Below, piece by piece: positions 34,125-43,290 of a DNA stretch of 64,000 nt. Numbering within the stretch: position 1 is the stretch's first letter; every line of letters starts with the position of its first letter. The translations under genes and the position numbers were made by a program. The stretch is from assembly GCA_035496935.1 (NCBI GenBank), contig DATJED010000016.1, positions 1 through 64,000 on the forward strand, written 5' to 3'. The notes beneath the pieces were generated by a model that had not been told where the DNA came from, ran no database searches, and saw only the letters and a list, made by a program, of their open reading frames with translations. Source of the stretch: Pseudopedobacter sp035496935 (GTDB taxonomy: Bacteria; Bacteroidota; Bacteroidia; Sphingobacteriales; Sphingobacteriaceae).

Positions 34125-35954
34125 CTAGCGTTGTTCGGTAGGATACTGTGTTTCTATTGTTTTAGAAACAATCGTGTGAATTACTTGATCTAGCTCCCGC
34201 GTGGCTTTTTGTAAATAATCTATCACAACTTTATTTTCATCGGTCAAATTATCATTGTTTAGCAAGCTTATCAAACCCAAAATACTTGTAACCGGTCTGC
34301 GCAAATCATGCGAGTTAATCTGCGCAATTTCTTTCAGTTTGTTGTTTTGGTTTATAATTTCAATTTCTCGTTCTTTTAAGGCACTCATGTCCTGGATAGC
34401 GCCAATTATAGAAATGGGCGAGTTTTGCTTGTCGTAAATGATATAGCCTCTGTTGTAAACGTACTTGAAATCGTTATTTTTGCACTTAAGCCTATATTCC
34501 GCAGTCCATCCTGATTCTTTTTTCCTTAAGCAGTTTCTCAGTAATTTAATTGTTTCAACTCTGTCATCGCGGTGTATATGGTTTATCCACCAATTTTTAT
34601 TCTGATGCGCTTCCTCCGGAGTAAAGCCAAAAATATTGTAAAGATTTTCGCTCCAGTAAACATCGTTTGTTTTTAAATCCCAATCATAAATAGCATCATT
34701 TGTTGCCATTGTAACCATCTTATACCGATTGTTCATCAGCAAAATAGCGTCATCCTTTTTCAGATCCTGAAATATGATTTTGATAATGTTACACAGTCTT
34801 GCAATACTTTTTGATTCGTTTTCTGTTGGTATTTTGTTCTCTTTTGTATATAGCGCAAAGGTGGCCATTACTTCGCGGCTCGTATTGCTTAAAATTGGAA
34901 AAGACCAGCATGATTTATAACCGTACGGAACAATGAATTGTCTATAGTTTTTCCAAATTTGGTCCGTAGCGATATCAAAAGTGACCACGCTTTTTTTAAA
35001 AAACGTAGCGCTTCCACAAGACCCCGAGGTGGAATCTATTTGCTTGCCGTTTATAGCCTCAATATAGCTCAGTGGCAAATCTGTACTTACAATATGCCAC
35101 ATTCTTTGGTTTTCTATTTTTGAAATGGAGCCATAAAGATGTGGATATAACGACTGAAAGCCTTTTAAAAGGAATTTTAGAATGTCACTGAGCGGAAGCT
35201 CTTTTGCAATATTCTTTTCGAAAGTTTTGAGCTCCAGTTCGTTAATTTTATGATCAACAATCCTGTCCGAAATATCACTGATCAAAATATTTAGTTCATC
35301 CTGAAACGGAAGCACATCAATACTAAACCAACAGTTAAGTATGGCAGAAAATTCGACAAACTTTAAATGGCTTTTATTGGCTAACGCGTTGTTAAAATGG
35401 TCGAAAAATTTGATGTTCGTTTCTTCAGGAAAGCTTCCGAAAAAGATATTCGTGTCTTTTTGAAACCGCGGATGCGCAAACTTTTTAACGGCCGATTTGT
35501 TCTGAAATATGATGTTAAGCTGTTTATCTAAAATAAAAAAGCAATCTGTTGAGTTATCAACGATTGTTTTTAATCTTTTATCTGTATTTAAAATGGAATT
35601 GCTGATGTCGGATTTGGAGATTATTCCTGTAATAATCCGTAGGTTCTGGAGCTTTGATATTTCCCACGTTACCGACTGTAAGGTGCCATCGCGGTTTGTG
35701 ATATTATTGATGAATTGTTCATTATCATCAGTGTTTAAAAGTTTGCTATAAAGCAATTCGTTTAATTTTTGATTTTTCTCAGAAAATAAGTTTTCAACTG
35801 CACTGCCAATAATTTCAGGTTCGGTTTTTTCGCTTGTATCGATAACCGTTTTATTAGCTTTTATAACTGTTCCATCTTCATCGCAAATGCAAATTAAATC
35901 GACGTTTTGAGAGATTAGGTAATCGATTATAAGAGATTGTGAATAATCTGACAT
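34125..35954 (-). CDS. PAS-PAS-GAF-PAS protein with histidine-kinase H-box but no ATPase domain
   Basis: The 609-residue protein has no signal peptide or membrane segment. It has PAS-like domains at about 1-115 and 120-235, a GAF-like domain at about 245-400 (SGSCGSATFFKKSVVTFDIA), and a PAS-PAC at about 405-530 (NDAIYDWDLKTNDVYWSENL). It ends in a dimerisation helix pair with the H-box SHDLRRPVTSILGLISLLN near 553. The gene stops about 50 residues later, before any N, G1 or G2 box, so autophosphorylation by itself is not possible. No kinase partner is adjacent. It could act through another kinase's ATPase domain or be a truncated derivative. The 3' flank was read and contains no HATPase remnant. 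Confidence 0.85.
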   Translation of the reverse strand: MSDYSQSLIIDYLISQNVDLICICDEDGTVIKANKTVIDTSEKTEPEIIGSAVENLFSEKNQKLNELLYSKLLNTDDNEQFINNITNRDGTLQSVTWEISKLQNLRIITGIISKSDISNSILNTDKRLKTIVDNSTDCFFILDKQLNIIFQNKSAVKKFAHPRFQKDTNIFFGSFPEETNIKFFDHFNNALANKSHLKFVEFSAILNCWFSIDVLPFQDELNILISDISDRIVDHKINELELKTFEKNIAKELPLSDILKFLLKGFQSLYPHLYGSISKIENQRMWHIVSTDLPLSYIEAINGKQIDSTSGSCGSATFFKKSVVTFDIATDQIWKNYRQFIVPYGYKSCWSFPILSNTSREVMATFALYTKENKIPTENESKSIARLCNIIKIIFQDLKKDDAILLMNNRYKMVTMATNDAIYDWDLKTNDVYWSENLYNIFGFTPEEAHQNKNWWINHIHRDDRVETIKLLRNCLRKKESGWTAEYRLKCKNNDFKYVYNRGYIIYDKQNSPISIIGAIQDMSALKEREIEIINQNNKLKEIAQINSHDLRRPVTSILGLISLLNNDNLTDENKVVIDYLQKATRELDQVIHTIVSKTIETQYPTEQR

Positions 35955-35982
35955 CTGTTAAATTTCTTCTGGCGCTTTCTAA

Positions 35983-36480
35983 TTATTCTTTAAACTCAAA
36001 ATCGGAACGGATAAATGTTCCCGGAGAAGCATGGTCGCCAACTTGAAAATCGAAATTAACAAATGATACCCCCGGTATTTGCGTAAAAGAATAAGTGCTT
36101 TCGGCTAAATATATTTCGGCCCCCGTTGTTCCCGAGCTTTGGGTTAGGTAAGTCGCATCCTTAATTTTCACAAAAACAGTATCGCTTTTTTGTCGAGTGT
36201 CTGATATCAATATTTCAGGATATTTTCTGTTTAAAGACTCGGTAACATTCTCAAGGTTTAAATCCCCGTCGTTTATCCCCGGAGTTTTGGTCATTTTTAT
36301 TTCTTGCGATGCAGAATCTAAAATCGCCGCCCATGGAACATCAAAAAGCTGGGCTGGCTGAGTGTTTTTTGTTTCTGTATTCGTTTGTGCGCTATCACTT
36401 GTGTCTCCTGTGTTTTTTGTATCGCTATTACAAGCTACAAAAACGCATATCGCCGAAAGGTATAAAATTGTTTTTTTCAT
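35983..36480 (-). CDS. Predicted lipoprotein, unknown function
   Basis: The ATG at 36480 gives MKKTILYLSAICVFVACN with a lipobox (FVAC, Cys17); the longer version from 36504 would add eight residues ahead of the signal peptide. After a Thr/Asp/Ser-rich linker (about 18-45) there is a 120-residue domain with YPEILISDTRQKSDTVFVKI, TQSSGTTGAEIYLAESTYSF and PGVSFVNFDFQVGDHASPGT. Similar lipoproteins occur in Bacteroidota; I know no function. It lies four nt after the SDR gene stop on the same strand and is probably co-transcribed. Confidence 0.8.
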   Translation of the reverse strand: MKKTILYLSAICVFVACNSDTKNTGDTSDSAQTNTETKNTQPAQLFDVPWAAILDSASQEIKMTKTPGINDGDLNLENVTESLNRKYPEILISDTRQKSDTVFVKIKDATYLTQSSGTTGAEIYLAESTYSFTQIPGVSFVNFDFQVGDHASPGTFIRSDFEFKE

Positions 36481-36484
36481 GATC

Positions 36485-37219
36485 TTAAGGTGTTGAAACT
36501 GCAACAGGCAAAATTTTCCCGTTAAACAAACGATGACCTGTTAAAGCAAAATCTGCAATATATTTGCCCATTTCAAAAGCCATTACCGGAGATTGATAGC
36601 CTGGAAAAGCTTTCTCTAGCATTTCCGTTTGTGCCGAGCCAAGTGCCAAGCAGTTTACATTTATTTTTTCTGTTATTAATTCCTGAGCCAAGCATTCGGT
36701 TAAATTGTGCAAAGCAGCTTTACTAGCCGAGTAAGCAAGCAACCCCGGAAATTTGGCACTTCCCTGAAAACCGCCCATTGAACCGATATTTAATATATGC
36801 GATTGTTGTACCAAAAAAGGTTTTAGCGCTTTAATAATTCTAAAATGGCTTAAAACGTTGCTTTGGAACATTTCGGCCATATCAAACTCTGTAAGCTCCT
36901 CAAAAGATTTATTGATTAAAGTGCCGGCATTATTTATTAAAATATTGAACGTTCCCCACTGCTGTTTTACAAAGTTTACAAGCGCAATTTCATCATCGTT
37001 TAATATATCAAAAACTACCGGAAAAATCACTGCTTCTGGATTAAGGTCCGTGATGATTTTTCGTAAGTTCTGCAACTTTTCTTTTGACCGGGCTATTGCA
37101 ATTACCTGGTGCCCTTTAGTTGCCAATTCTATTGCCGCTTCAAATCCAATTCCGCTGCTTGCGCCGGTAATTATAATTTTTTGAGGTAAAAGCTGATCGT
37201 CAAAAGAAGTACTTTGCAT
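36485..37219 (-). CDS. Short-chain dehydrogenase/reductase
   Basis: The classical SDR motifs are present: cofactor-binding TGASSGIG (18-25), NNAG near 94-97, and the catalytic YxxxK in YSASKAALHNL near residue 151, with Ser upstream (LNIGSMGGFQ). The acidic/basic residue after the second strand (AIARSKEKL) suggests NADP(H). At 244 residues the length is normal. The substrate is unknown. Confidence 0.9.
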   Translation of the reverse strand: MQSTSFDDQLLPQKIIITGASSGIGFEAAIELATKGHQVIAIARSKEKLQNLRKIITDLNPEAVIFPVVFDILNDDEIALVNFVKQQWGTFNILINNAGTLINKSFEELTEFDMAEMFQSNVLSHFRIIKALKPFLVQQSHILNIGSMGGFQGSAKFPGLLAYSASKAALHNLTECLAQELITEKINVNCLALGSAQTEMLEKAFPGYQSPVMAFEMGKYIADFALTGHRLFNGKILPVAVSTP

Positions 37220-37455
37220 ATAATTTAAAAATAATTGGATATGGTATCTTAATACGTCATAGGGTAATTATTGTTGCCTATGAACAAATTAATTTGGGTT
37301 TGGCAAAACCTAGGGCTAAGGTAATTTTTTATTTTTTTGCCGAGGGCATTTTTGCCCGGTTTTTCCGTAAAATTTTCAATAAAAAAAATCAATTGTTGTT
37401 CAATAAAGATATGTGGTGAATTTAAAAATCAATTATTTTGTATCTTTGAATCTTA
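37220..37455. other. Divergent intergenic region between SDR and batA-like genes
   Basis: It holds an imperfect hairpin with T-run (37340-37364: ccg-a-gggca / tgccc-gg, then ttttt) and a -7 element before the downstream gene. No gene was seen. Confidence 0.5.
37441..37448 (+). promoter_or_regulatory. -7 element immediately before the BatA-like gene
   Basis: TATCTTTG matches TAnnTTTG, and the ATG at 37456 follows seven nt later. Transcription should begin within a few nt of the ATG, so the message is leaderless or nearly so. No clear -33 element was seen. Confidence 0.6.
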
Positions 37456-39510
37456 ATGGGGTTTCTCTTTCCTGAGTTTCTTTTTTGCTTAGCTTTAATT
37501 GCCATTCCGGTAATTATCCATTTATTCAATTTCCGAAGATTTAAAAAGGTTTATTTTACCAATGTTAATTTTTTAAAAGATGTGCAAACGCAAACAGCAT
37601 CTGCACAAACTTTAAAAGAGCGGTTAATTCTGTTATGCCGGATTTTAGCCATTTTCTTTCTGGTGATGGCATTTGCACAGCCTTTTATTAAAAGCGAAAA
37701 TCAATCGCAAAGCTTTCAAAAAACAGTGGTGAGTATTTATTTAGATAATTCTTACTCGATGGAAGCGGTAAATAAAAACGGAACTTTATTAGACGAAGGC
37801 AAACGAAAGGTTAAAGATTTAGTGGCCGCTTATGGCTTAAATGATAAATTCCAACTGTTGACCAATAATTTTGATGCAAATTCCCAACGTTTGTTAACAC
37901 GCGATGAACTTTTAGACGAGTTAGAAAACGTAAAAATTGCACCATGGACACGAAGTTATCAGCAGGTTATTAACCAACAACAGTTTTTTTTGCAGAACCA
38001 GCATCAGGTTAGTCGCGTTGCATATTTGGTTTCCGATTTTCAGAAACAGCCTAATGTTGCACAAACTTTGCAAAAAGAAGAAGGAATAACGTTTACGTTA
38101 ATTCCATTATCGGCTAACAATTTACCTAATATCTCTATAGATTCAGTTTATTTTCTAAGCCCAATCCATCAGCCAAACCAGTCAGAAAAATTAGTTTATA
38201 AACTAAGCAACCACTCAACTAAAGATGTTGAAAATATACCACTAAGTTTAAAAATTAATGGCGTACAAAAAGCCATTGCAAATAGCAGTATAAAGGCAAA
38301 CGCTTTTGTTTTAGATACGCTTAGTTTCTCGGGTTCAGCCGGCAATTGGCAAAAGGCAACACTAAGTATTAAAGATTATCCGATAATTTTTGATGATGGA
38401 CTTAATTTTGTTTTCGAAGTTCAGCACCAACTAAATATCACCGCAATTTATGATAACGAACCTGTAAAAAGCATTGGAGTGGCTTACGGTACTGATCCGT
38501 TTTTTAAATTTTCAGCAATTAACCAAACGCAGATAAATTACAGCAATTTAGCAAGCCAGCAACTCATAATTCTCGAGAATTTAACGGAAGTACCCACAGG
38601 TTTAGCGCAACAACTAAAACAGTACGTAAAAAATGGAGGAAGCCTAAGCATTTTTATCCCGCTTAAAGCAGATTTAGCCAGCTACAAAACCTTTTTACAG
38701 AGCTTACAAACCGATTTTCCCTTAAGTTTGGAGCTAGCGGAAAACAAGGTCAATAAAATTAATTTGGACCATCCTATGTTTAAAGATGTGTTTGACCAAT
38801 ATCCAAAAAACATTGATTTACCAATTGCAAAGCAGTTTTTTAAAAGTTCTGATTTAACCCGAACAACCAAACAGATTTTGTTCGGCGGAACAGCCTCAAA
38901 CAATTTATTAAGCGCTTACCAACTTGGGAAAGGCAAAATTTATATTTCTTTTCTACCCTTAGAAGCAACCGGAAGCAACTTTGCGCAACACGCACTTTTT
39001 TTGCCCATTTTATTTAAAAGCGCATTGTTGGGGTTTAACCAGCAAAATTTATTTTATACGTTAGGTGCGGATAAAAACGTAACAGTACCGGCTGTTCCTG
39101 TCTCGGAAAACGAGACTGTCAACATAAAAGGAAACGGTGCAGATGTTATCCCTACCTATCAAAACAATGGTGCAAACAGTAGCATTTATTTTGCCGACCA
39201 GTTAAAACAAACCGGTTTTTACAATGTGTTTTTAAAAGATTCGCTTTTAAAGGTTTTTGCTTTAAATCAGGACCGAGGAGAATCTGCTTTAAGCTTTTAC
39301 AGCCAAAACGAGCTCGATAAAATATTCCAGATACCCGAAAAAAACATCATCAATTCAAAAGAAAAAATCACCGGCCAACAAATAAAAGAAGTCACTTTAG
39401 GTTCGTCCTTATGGAAACTTTGTCTAATTTTGACTTTAATATTTTTGGCTGCAGAAGTTCTGCTCATCAGGTTTTATAAAAACCTCAATGTTCAATCCAA
39501 AAAAACGTAA
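37456..39510 (+). CDS. BatA (aerotolerance regulator N-terminal) domain membrane protein
   Basis: The N-terminal BatA signature is strong: MGFLFPEFLFCLALIAIPVI, IHLFNFRRFKKVYFTNV and LLCRILAIFFLVMAFAQPF (two helices, about 5-25 and 56-76). A vWA-like fold follows (VVSIYLDNSYSMEAVNKNG, partial MIDAS D-x-S-x-S), then a glutamine-amidotransferase-like region. A final helix near 660 (LWKLCLILTLIFLAAEVLLI) anchors the C-terminus. Such proteins are linked to stress tolerance, but the activity is unknown. It is first in the gene series with the dihydroorotase-like gene. Confidence 0.88.
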   Translation: MGFLFPEFLFCLALIAIPVIIHLFNFRRFKKVYFTNVNFLKDVQTQTASAQTLKERLILLCRILAIFFLVMAFAQPFIKSENQSQSFQKTVVSIYLDNSYSMEAVNKNGTLLDEGKRKVKDLVAAYGLNDKFQLLTNNFDANSQRLLTRDELLDELENVKIAPWTRSYQQVINQQQFFLQNQHQVSRVAYLVSDFQKQPNVAQTLQKEEGITFTLIPLSANNLPNISIDSVYFLSPIHQPNQSEKLVYKLSNHSTKDVENIPLSLKINGVQKAIANSSIKANAFVLDTLSFSGSAGNWQKATLSIKDYPIIFDDGLNFVFEVQHQLNITAIYDNEPVKSIGVAYGTDPFFKFSAINQTQINYSNLASQQLIILENLTEVPTGLAQQLKQYVKNGGSLSIFIPLKADLASYKTFLQSLQTDFPLSLELAENKVNKINLDHPMFKDVFDQYPKNIDLPIAKQFFKSSDLTRTTKQILFGGTASNNLLSAYQLGKGKIYISFLPLEATGSNFAQHALFLPILFKSALLGFNQQNLFYTLGADKNVTVPAVPVSENETVNIKGNGADVIPTYQNNGANSSIYFADQLKQTGFYNVFLKDSLLKVFALNQDRGESALSFYSQNELDKIFQIPEKNIINSKEKITGQQIKEVTLGSSLWKLCLILTLIFLAAEVLLIRFYKNLNVQSKKT

Positions 39511-39524
39511 ACAGCAAAATAGTC

Positions 39525-40787
39525 ATGCTCAAAAACATCATTATTAAATCCTGCAAAATAGTTCAGCCAAAATCACCACACCATTTAAAAACAGTTGATG
39601 TAATTATCAAAAACGGAATTATTGATAAGATTGGCGCCAACTTAGAAAGTGATGCCAAAGCGATAGACGGAAAAGGTAAGTTTTTGGCTCCTGGCTTTTT
39701 TGATATGAATGTAAGTTTTGGTGAACCCGGTTTAGAAACAAAAGAAGATTTTGAAACCGGAAGCAAAGCTGCAGAAGCAGGTGGATTTACCGGCGTTGCT
39801 TTAATGCCACATAACCAGCCTACAACAGATTCTAAATCGCAAGTAGCGTTTTTGGTTAATAAAGCAAAAGGAAATTTGGTTGATATTTTTCCGTACGGAT
39901 GCATATCGCAAAAGCGTGAAGGTAAAGATTTGGCCGAAATGTACGATATGCAGCAATCAGGCGCTATAGCTTTTACCGATGGAAATAAGGCAGTGCAGGA
40001 TGCAGGTTTAATGGAGCGGGCTTTATTGTACGCAAAAGGTTTTGATGCGCTAATTTTATCGTATCCAGAAGATGCTTCAATTGCCGGAAACGCAAAAATG
40101 AACGAAGGTGCAATGAGCACTTTTTTGGGGATGAAAGGCATCCCTAATTTAGCCGAAGAGCTGATGATTATCCGCGATTTATATTTGGCGGCATATACAG
40201 ATTCACGCGTTCATTTCTCCACTATATCTAGCGCACACGCGGTTGAGCTAATTGCCGAGGCAAAAAAGAAAGGTGCAAAAGTAAGTTGCGATGTTGCTGC
40301 GCACCATTTGGTTTTAACAGACGAGGCAATTGCCGGGTTTGATAGCAACTACAAAGTAAAACCGCCTTTAAGAACAAATGAGGATGTGAAAGCTTTGCTA
40401 AAAGGTGTCAAAAACGGAACTATTGATGCGGTGGTTTCTCAGCACCAACCGCAAGAAATTGAATTTAAACAGGTGGAGTTTGAGATTGCCAAATACGGCA
40501 TTATCGGTTTGCAAACTGCTTTGCCCTTGCTTTACCAAGCAGGTTTAACACCAGAAGAAATTGTGAAAAAACTATCAGAAAGTCCCCGAGAGATATTAGC
40601 CATTAAAATACCGATGATGGAAGAAGGGGCACCTGCAAATGTTGTTTTATTTGACGACAGCGAATGGGTTTATACGCGAGAAAACAATTTATCGAAATCT
40701 GCGAACTCACCTTTTTTAAACCAGAGCTTAAAAGGAAAAGTTTGGTTAACTTGCAATAACAATCAGGTTTATTTAGCTAACAATTGA
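39525..40787 (+). CDS. Dihydroorotase-like protein lacking the metal ligands (probably non-catalytic)
   Basis: The 420-residue amidohydrolase aligns along its whole length with dihydroorotase, but key residues are replaced. HxHxR is N-x-S-x-G (PGFFDMNVSFGEPG near residue 57-70). The AHCED metal histidine is lost (ILSYPEDAS). HxST is TISS (VHFSTISSA), and the catalytic DHAPH is QHQPQ. With all metal histidines and the catalytic Asp gone, catalysis is unlikely. Bacteria are known to have inactive dihydroorotases (PyrX) that hold aspartate carbamoyltransferase together, so a structural role is plausible. It lies 14 nt after the BatA-like gene. Confidence 0.88.
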   Translation: MLKNIIIKSCKIVQPKSPHHLKTVDVIIKNGIIDKIGANLESDAKAIDGKGKFLAPGFFDMNVSFGEPGLETKEDFETGSKAAEAGGFTGVALMPHNQPTTDSKSQVAFLVNKAKGNLVDIFPYGCISQKREGKDLAEMYDMQQSGAIAFTDGNKAVQDAGLMERALLYAKGFDALILSYPEDASIAGNAKMNEGAMSTFLGMKGIPNLAEELMIIRDLYLAAYTDSRVHFSTISSAHAVELIAEAKKKGAKVSCDVAAHHLVLTDEAIAGFDSNYKVKPPLRTNEDVKALLKGVKNGTIDAVVSQHQPQEIEFKQVEFEIAKYGIIGLQTALPLLYQAGLTPEEIVKKLSESPREILAIKIPMMEEGAPANVVLFDDSEWVYTRENNLSKSANSPFLNQSLKGKVWLTCNNNQVYLANN

Positions 40788-40800
40788 AAAACATAATATT

Positions 40801-41469
40801 ATGGATATTAAAGTAAAAAATGCCCTAGAGAATCTTTTTAATACATTTTCTGCTTTAGAAAACGTGAGCGGGCAAAAAGAACTTGCAAAAATGATTGCAA
40901 TTTTTTCTGACGAGAAGGGCTTTATGTCCAAGTTGGAAGCAATGGACCGCGTTTTTGACGATTCGCCAGCATTGGACGCCATAAGAGAGGTGACTTTTGA
41001 TTTGTTACTGATTAATTTCTTTGCAGAAGATACCAAAAAGCTGGATGCCGATTATTTGGATTCGCCAGCGTGGGAACAAATTGAAGAAGAAACTTTGGAC
41101 CGTGGCACCGAGCTTTTAAACTTGTTGCTATACCTTAACGAGTGCGGGGACGAAGAAATTGAACCATCTTTGGATGATTTTTTGAAAGAATTTTTGTTGG
41201 TTGATGAAGATGAATTTCAGGACGAACACCGCATTTACGAAGATATAATTGCCAACCAAATTTTAATGGAAAGCAATTTGGAAGAAATTGCCCGAGTTTC
41301 TAAAACTTTGCCTCAGGATTCGGAAATTAGAGATATTTTTTATCCATTAATGGCTTATTTTTACGATACCGAACCAACTCCGGAAGCAATTAAAGAGTTC
41401 AAAAACCTAAGTGAAGATCCTGCTTTTGATGCGGCAATTTTATCAATGATTTTGAATTTTAAAGCTTAA
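40801..41469 (+). CDS. Acidic conserved hypothetical protein
   Basis: The 222-residue soluble protein has no recognised domain. It is very acidic and mostly helical, with runs such as CGDEEIEPSLDDFLKEFLLV and DEDEFQDEHRIYEDII. No signal peptide, membrane segment or cysteine pattern was seen. It starts 13 nt after the dihydroorotase-like gene and ends four nt before the DUF4199 gene, so these belong to one operon. Confidence 0.8.
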   Translation: MDIKVKNALENLFNTFSALENVSGQKELAKMIAIFSDEKGFMSKLEAMDRVFDDSPALDAIREVTFDLLLINFFAEDTKKLDADYLDSPAWEQIEEETLDRGTELLNLLLYLNECGDEEIEPSLDDFLKEFLLVDEDEFQDEHRIYEDIIANQILMESNLEEIARVSKTLPQDSEIRDIFYPLMAYFYDTEPTPEAIKEFKNLSEDPAFDAAILSMILNFKA

Positions 41470-41473
41470 AACC

Positions 41474-42034
41474 ATGAATAAAGATTTAAATAAACTGGCC
41501 TTAACCAACGGGGTAATTATTGCCGTAATTACTATCGCCATACAATTATTAACCTATTACGCCGCTCCAAATTTATTGGGTGCAACTTGGTACGGAATAT
41601 TAATTACTATCGTTTCCTTGGTTATTTATGTGGCATTTACTTTTGATTTGCGTAAGAAAATAGGTGGATATTGGTCTTTTAAAGAAGCTTTGAGCGGAAT
41701 TTTCATCATGTCTTTGGTAGCCAATTTAGCTTCCAGCATTTTTAATTTTGTTTTTTACCGATTTATAGAGCCTGGCGCTTATGAAAAAGTACGAGGTTAT
41801 GTAGAAGACGGAATGACTGCTACTTTTGAGAAAATGGGGATGAGTGGCGATAAATTGGATGAAGCCGTAGAAAAAGCAACAGAGAGTTTAAAAGCACAGT
41901 ATATGCCCTCAATAGGCGATTTTTTTAAAAATTTGGTGATTGCGATTTTAGTAGGCTTTGTGCTTTCGCTGATTTTTGCTGCTATTTTCAAAAAAAATCC
42001 GCCGATGTTTGCGCCTGTTGAAGAAGAAAACTAG
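41474..42034 (+). CDS. DUF4199 domain membrane protein
   Basis: The 186-residue protein has four predicted helices: about 10-32 (GVIIAVITIAIQLLTYYA), 38-58, 72-92 (EALSGIFIMSLVANLASSIF) and 150-170 (NLVIAILVGFVLSLIFAAIF), with a soluble helical loop between the third and fourth. This is the DUF4199 layout, a Bacteroidota family often found next to glycosyltransferase genes, as here. Function is unknown. Confidence 0.85.
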   Translation: MNKDLNKLALTNGVIIAVITIAIQLLTYYAAPNLLGATWYGILITIVSLVIYVAFTFDLRKKIGGYWSFKEALSGIFIMSLVANLASSIFNFVFYRFIEPGAYEKVRGYVEDGMTATFEKMGMSGDKLDEAVEKATESLKAQYMPSIGDFFKNLVIAILVGFVLSLIFAAIFKKNPPMFAPVEEEN

Positions 42035-42044
42035 CTTGATGATT

Positions 42045-42085
42045 AAGCGTGAGGCTTAAAGCGAAAAGCTTAATGCTAAACTTGC
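42045..42085. repeat. AAAGC-word intergenic repeat
   Basis: gaggcttaaagcgaaaagct and taatgctaaacttg are copies of the intergenic word family; a second cluster lies at 42205-42275. Confidence 0.5.
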
Positions 42086-42135
42086 GGAGTTAAAATATTT
42101 CCAGTTTGGGTTTTATTTTCAAGTTCAACGTAATT

Positions 42136-42198
42136 TATATTTGACAGAGTTATTGTTGCAAATAAAAAAACGCTTCTTTTGTTAATGAGCGTTTTTTT
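42136..42198 (+). promoter_or_regulatory. Promoter-like box followed at once by an intrinsic terminator
   Basis: TATATTTG at 42136-42143 is followed 20 nt later by the stem aaaaaaacgct (42164-42174) / agcgttttttt (42188-42198) with a T-run. The predicted product is an RNA of about 50 nt. It may alternatively be only the terminator of the operon ending at 42034, with a chance -7 match. Confidence 0.5.
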
Positions 42199-42204
42199 GT
42201 TTGA

Positions 42205-42275
42205 ATTTCAAGGCTTTAAGCTTTTAGCCTTTTGCTTTAAGCTAAAACACACGAGCTTTTAAAAGCTTTAAGCTA
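42205..42275. repeat. Inverted AAGCTT-rich words upstream of the glycosyltransferase
   Basis: aaggctttaagcttttagcc and gctttaagctaaaacacacg followed by agcttttaaaagctttaagc form overlapping hairpins ending about 12 nt before the ATG at 42287. Confidence 0.5.
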
Positions 42276-42286
42276 AAATAAAAAAA

Positions 42287-43243
42287 ATGGATATTTCGGT
42301 TGTAGTACCAGCATATAATGAGGTTGAATCTTTGCCAGAATTAACCAACTGGATTAAAGAAGTAATGCAAAAGCATTCTTTTTCTTACGAAATTATTTTG
42401 ATTGATGACGGCAGTAACGACGGCACTTGGGAAAAAACAGAGGAACTGCATCAGACCCATCCAGCGGTTAAAGGCATCAAATTCAGGCGGAATTACGGTA
42501 AGTCCGCGGCTTTAAACGTAGGCTTTAATGCAGCTCAAGGCGATGTAGTAATTACCATGGACGCTGATTTGCAAGATTCTCCGGATGAAATTCCAGAACT
42601 TTACCGACGTATTAAAGAAGAAAAACTGGATTTAATCTCCGGCTGGAAAAAGAAACGTTATGATCCGCTAACGAAAACGATCCCTACCAAATTTTTTAAT
42701 GCGGCCACCCGAAGAATGTCGGGCATACATAACCTCCATGATTTTAATTGCGGTTTAAAAGCCTATCGTAGCGAAGTGATCAAAAACATTGAAGTTTATG
42801 GCGAAATGCACCGTTATATTCCGGTTTTGGCAAAATGGGCAGGTTTCAAAAAAATAGAGGAACAAGTTGTAGAACATCGAGCCAGAAAATACGGCACCAC
42901 AAAATTCGGTTTCAGCAGATTTATCAATGGCTTTTTAGATTTACTGTCTATCTTTTTTGTGGGCAAATTTGGAAAACGCCCCATGCACTTTTTTGGCGCA
43001 ATGGGAATTTTAAGTTTCCTCATCGGGACCATTATGGCCTTATGGATCATCGGCGAGAAGCTTTACCATATTGCAAACCACATTAAAATAGAAAGAGAAG
43101 TTACAGAGCAACCATTGTTTTACATCGCGTTAGTAGCCGTAATTGTAGGTTCTCAATTGTTTTTAACCGGCTTTGTTGCCGAATTGGTTTCCAGAAATTC
43201 TGCCACGCGAAACAATTATCAGATTGAGAAGGAAGTGGTTTAA
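42287..43243 (+). CDS. Family 2 glycosyltransferase, polyprenyl-phosphate type
   Basis: The GT-A domain (about 1-230) has the start SVVVPAYNEVESLPELTNWI-like motif, IDDGSNDGT, and the metal motif MDADLQDSPDEIPE, followed by GTTKFGFSRFINGFLDLLSI. Two C-terminal helices (about 235-262 and 282-306) anchor it in the inner membrane. This is the DPM1/GtrB layout, in which a sugar is moved from a nucleotide to a polyprenyl phosphate on the cytoplasmic face. The sugar cannot be inferred. Confidence 0.92.
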   Translation: MDISVVVPAYNEVESLPELTNWIKEVMQKHSFSYEIILIDDGSNDGTWEKTEELHQTHPAVKGIKFRRNYGKSAALNVGFNAAQGDVVITMDADLQDSPDEIPELYRRIKEEKLDLISGWKKKRYDPLTKTIPTKFFNAATRRMSGIHNLHDFNCGLKAYRSEVIKNIEVYGEMHRYIPVLAKWAGFKKIEEQVVEHRARKYGTTKFGFSRFINGFLDLLSIFFVGKFGKRPMHFFGAMGILSFLIGTIMALWIIGEKLYHIANHIKIEREVTEQPLFYIALVAVIVGSQLFLTGFVAELVSRNSATRNNYQIEKEVV

Positions 43244-43256
43244 TTGTTAGTGATAA

Positions 43257-43290
43257 ATGAGCCCGTCGTGTTGAACGGAGCGAACATCAC
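43257..43290. repeat. Diverged copy of the dispersed palindromic repeat
   Basis: gtcgtgttgaacggagcgaa resembles the first half of the unit at 15645 (cgtcatattgaacgctagta). It lies in the gap before the DUF1003 gene. Confidence 0.45.
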
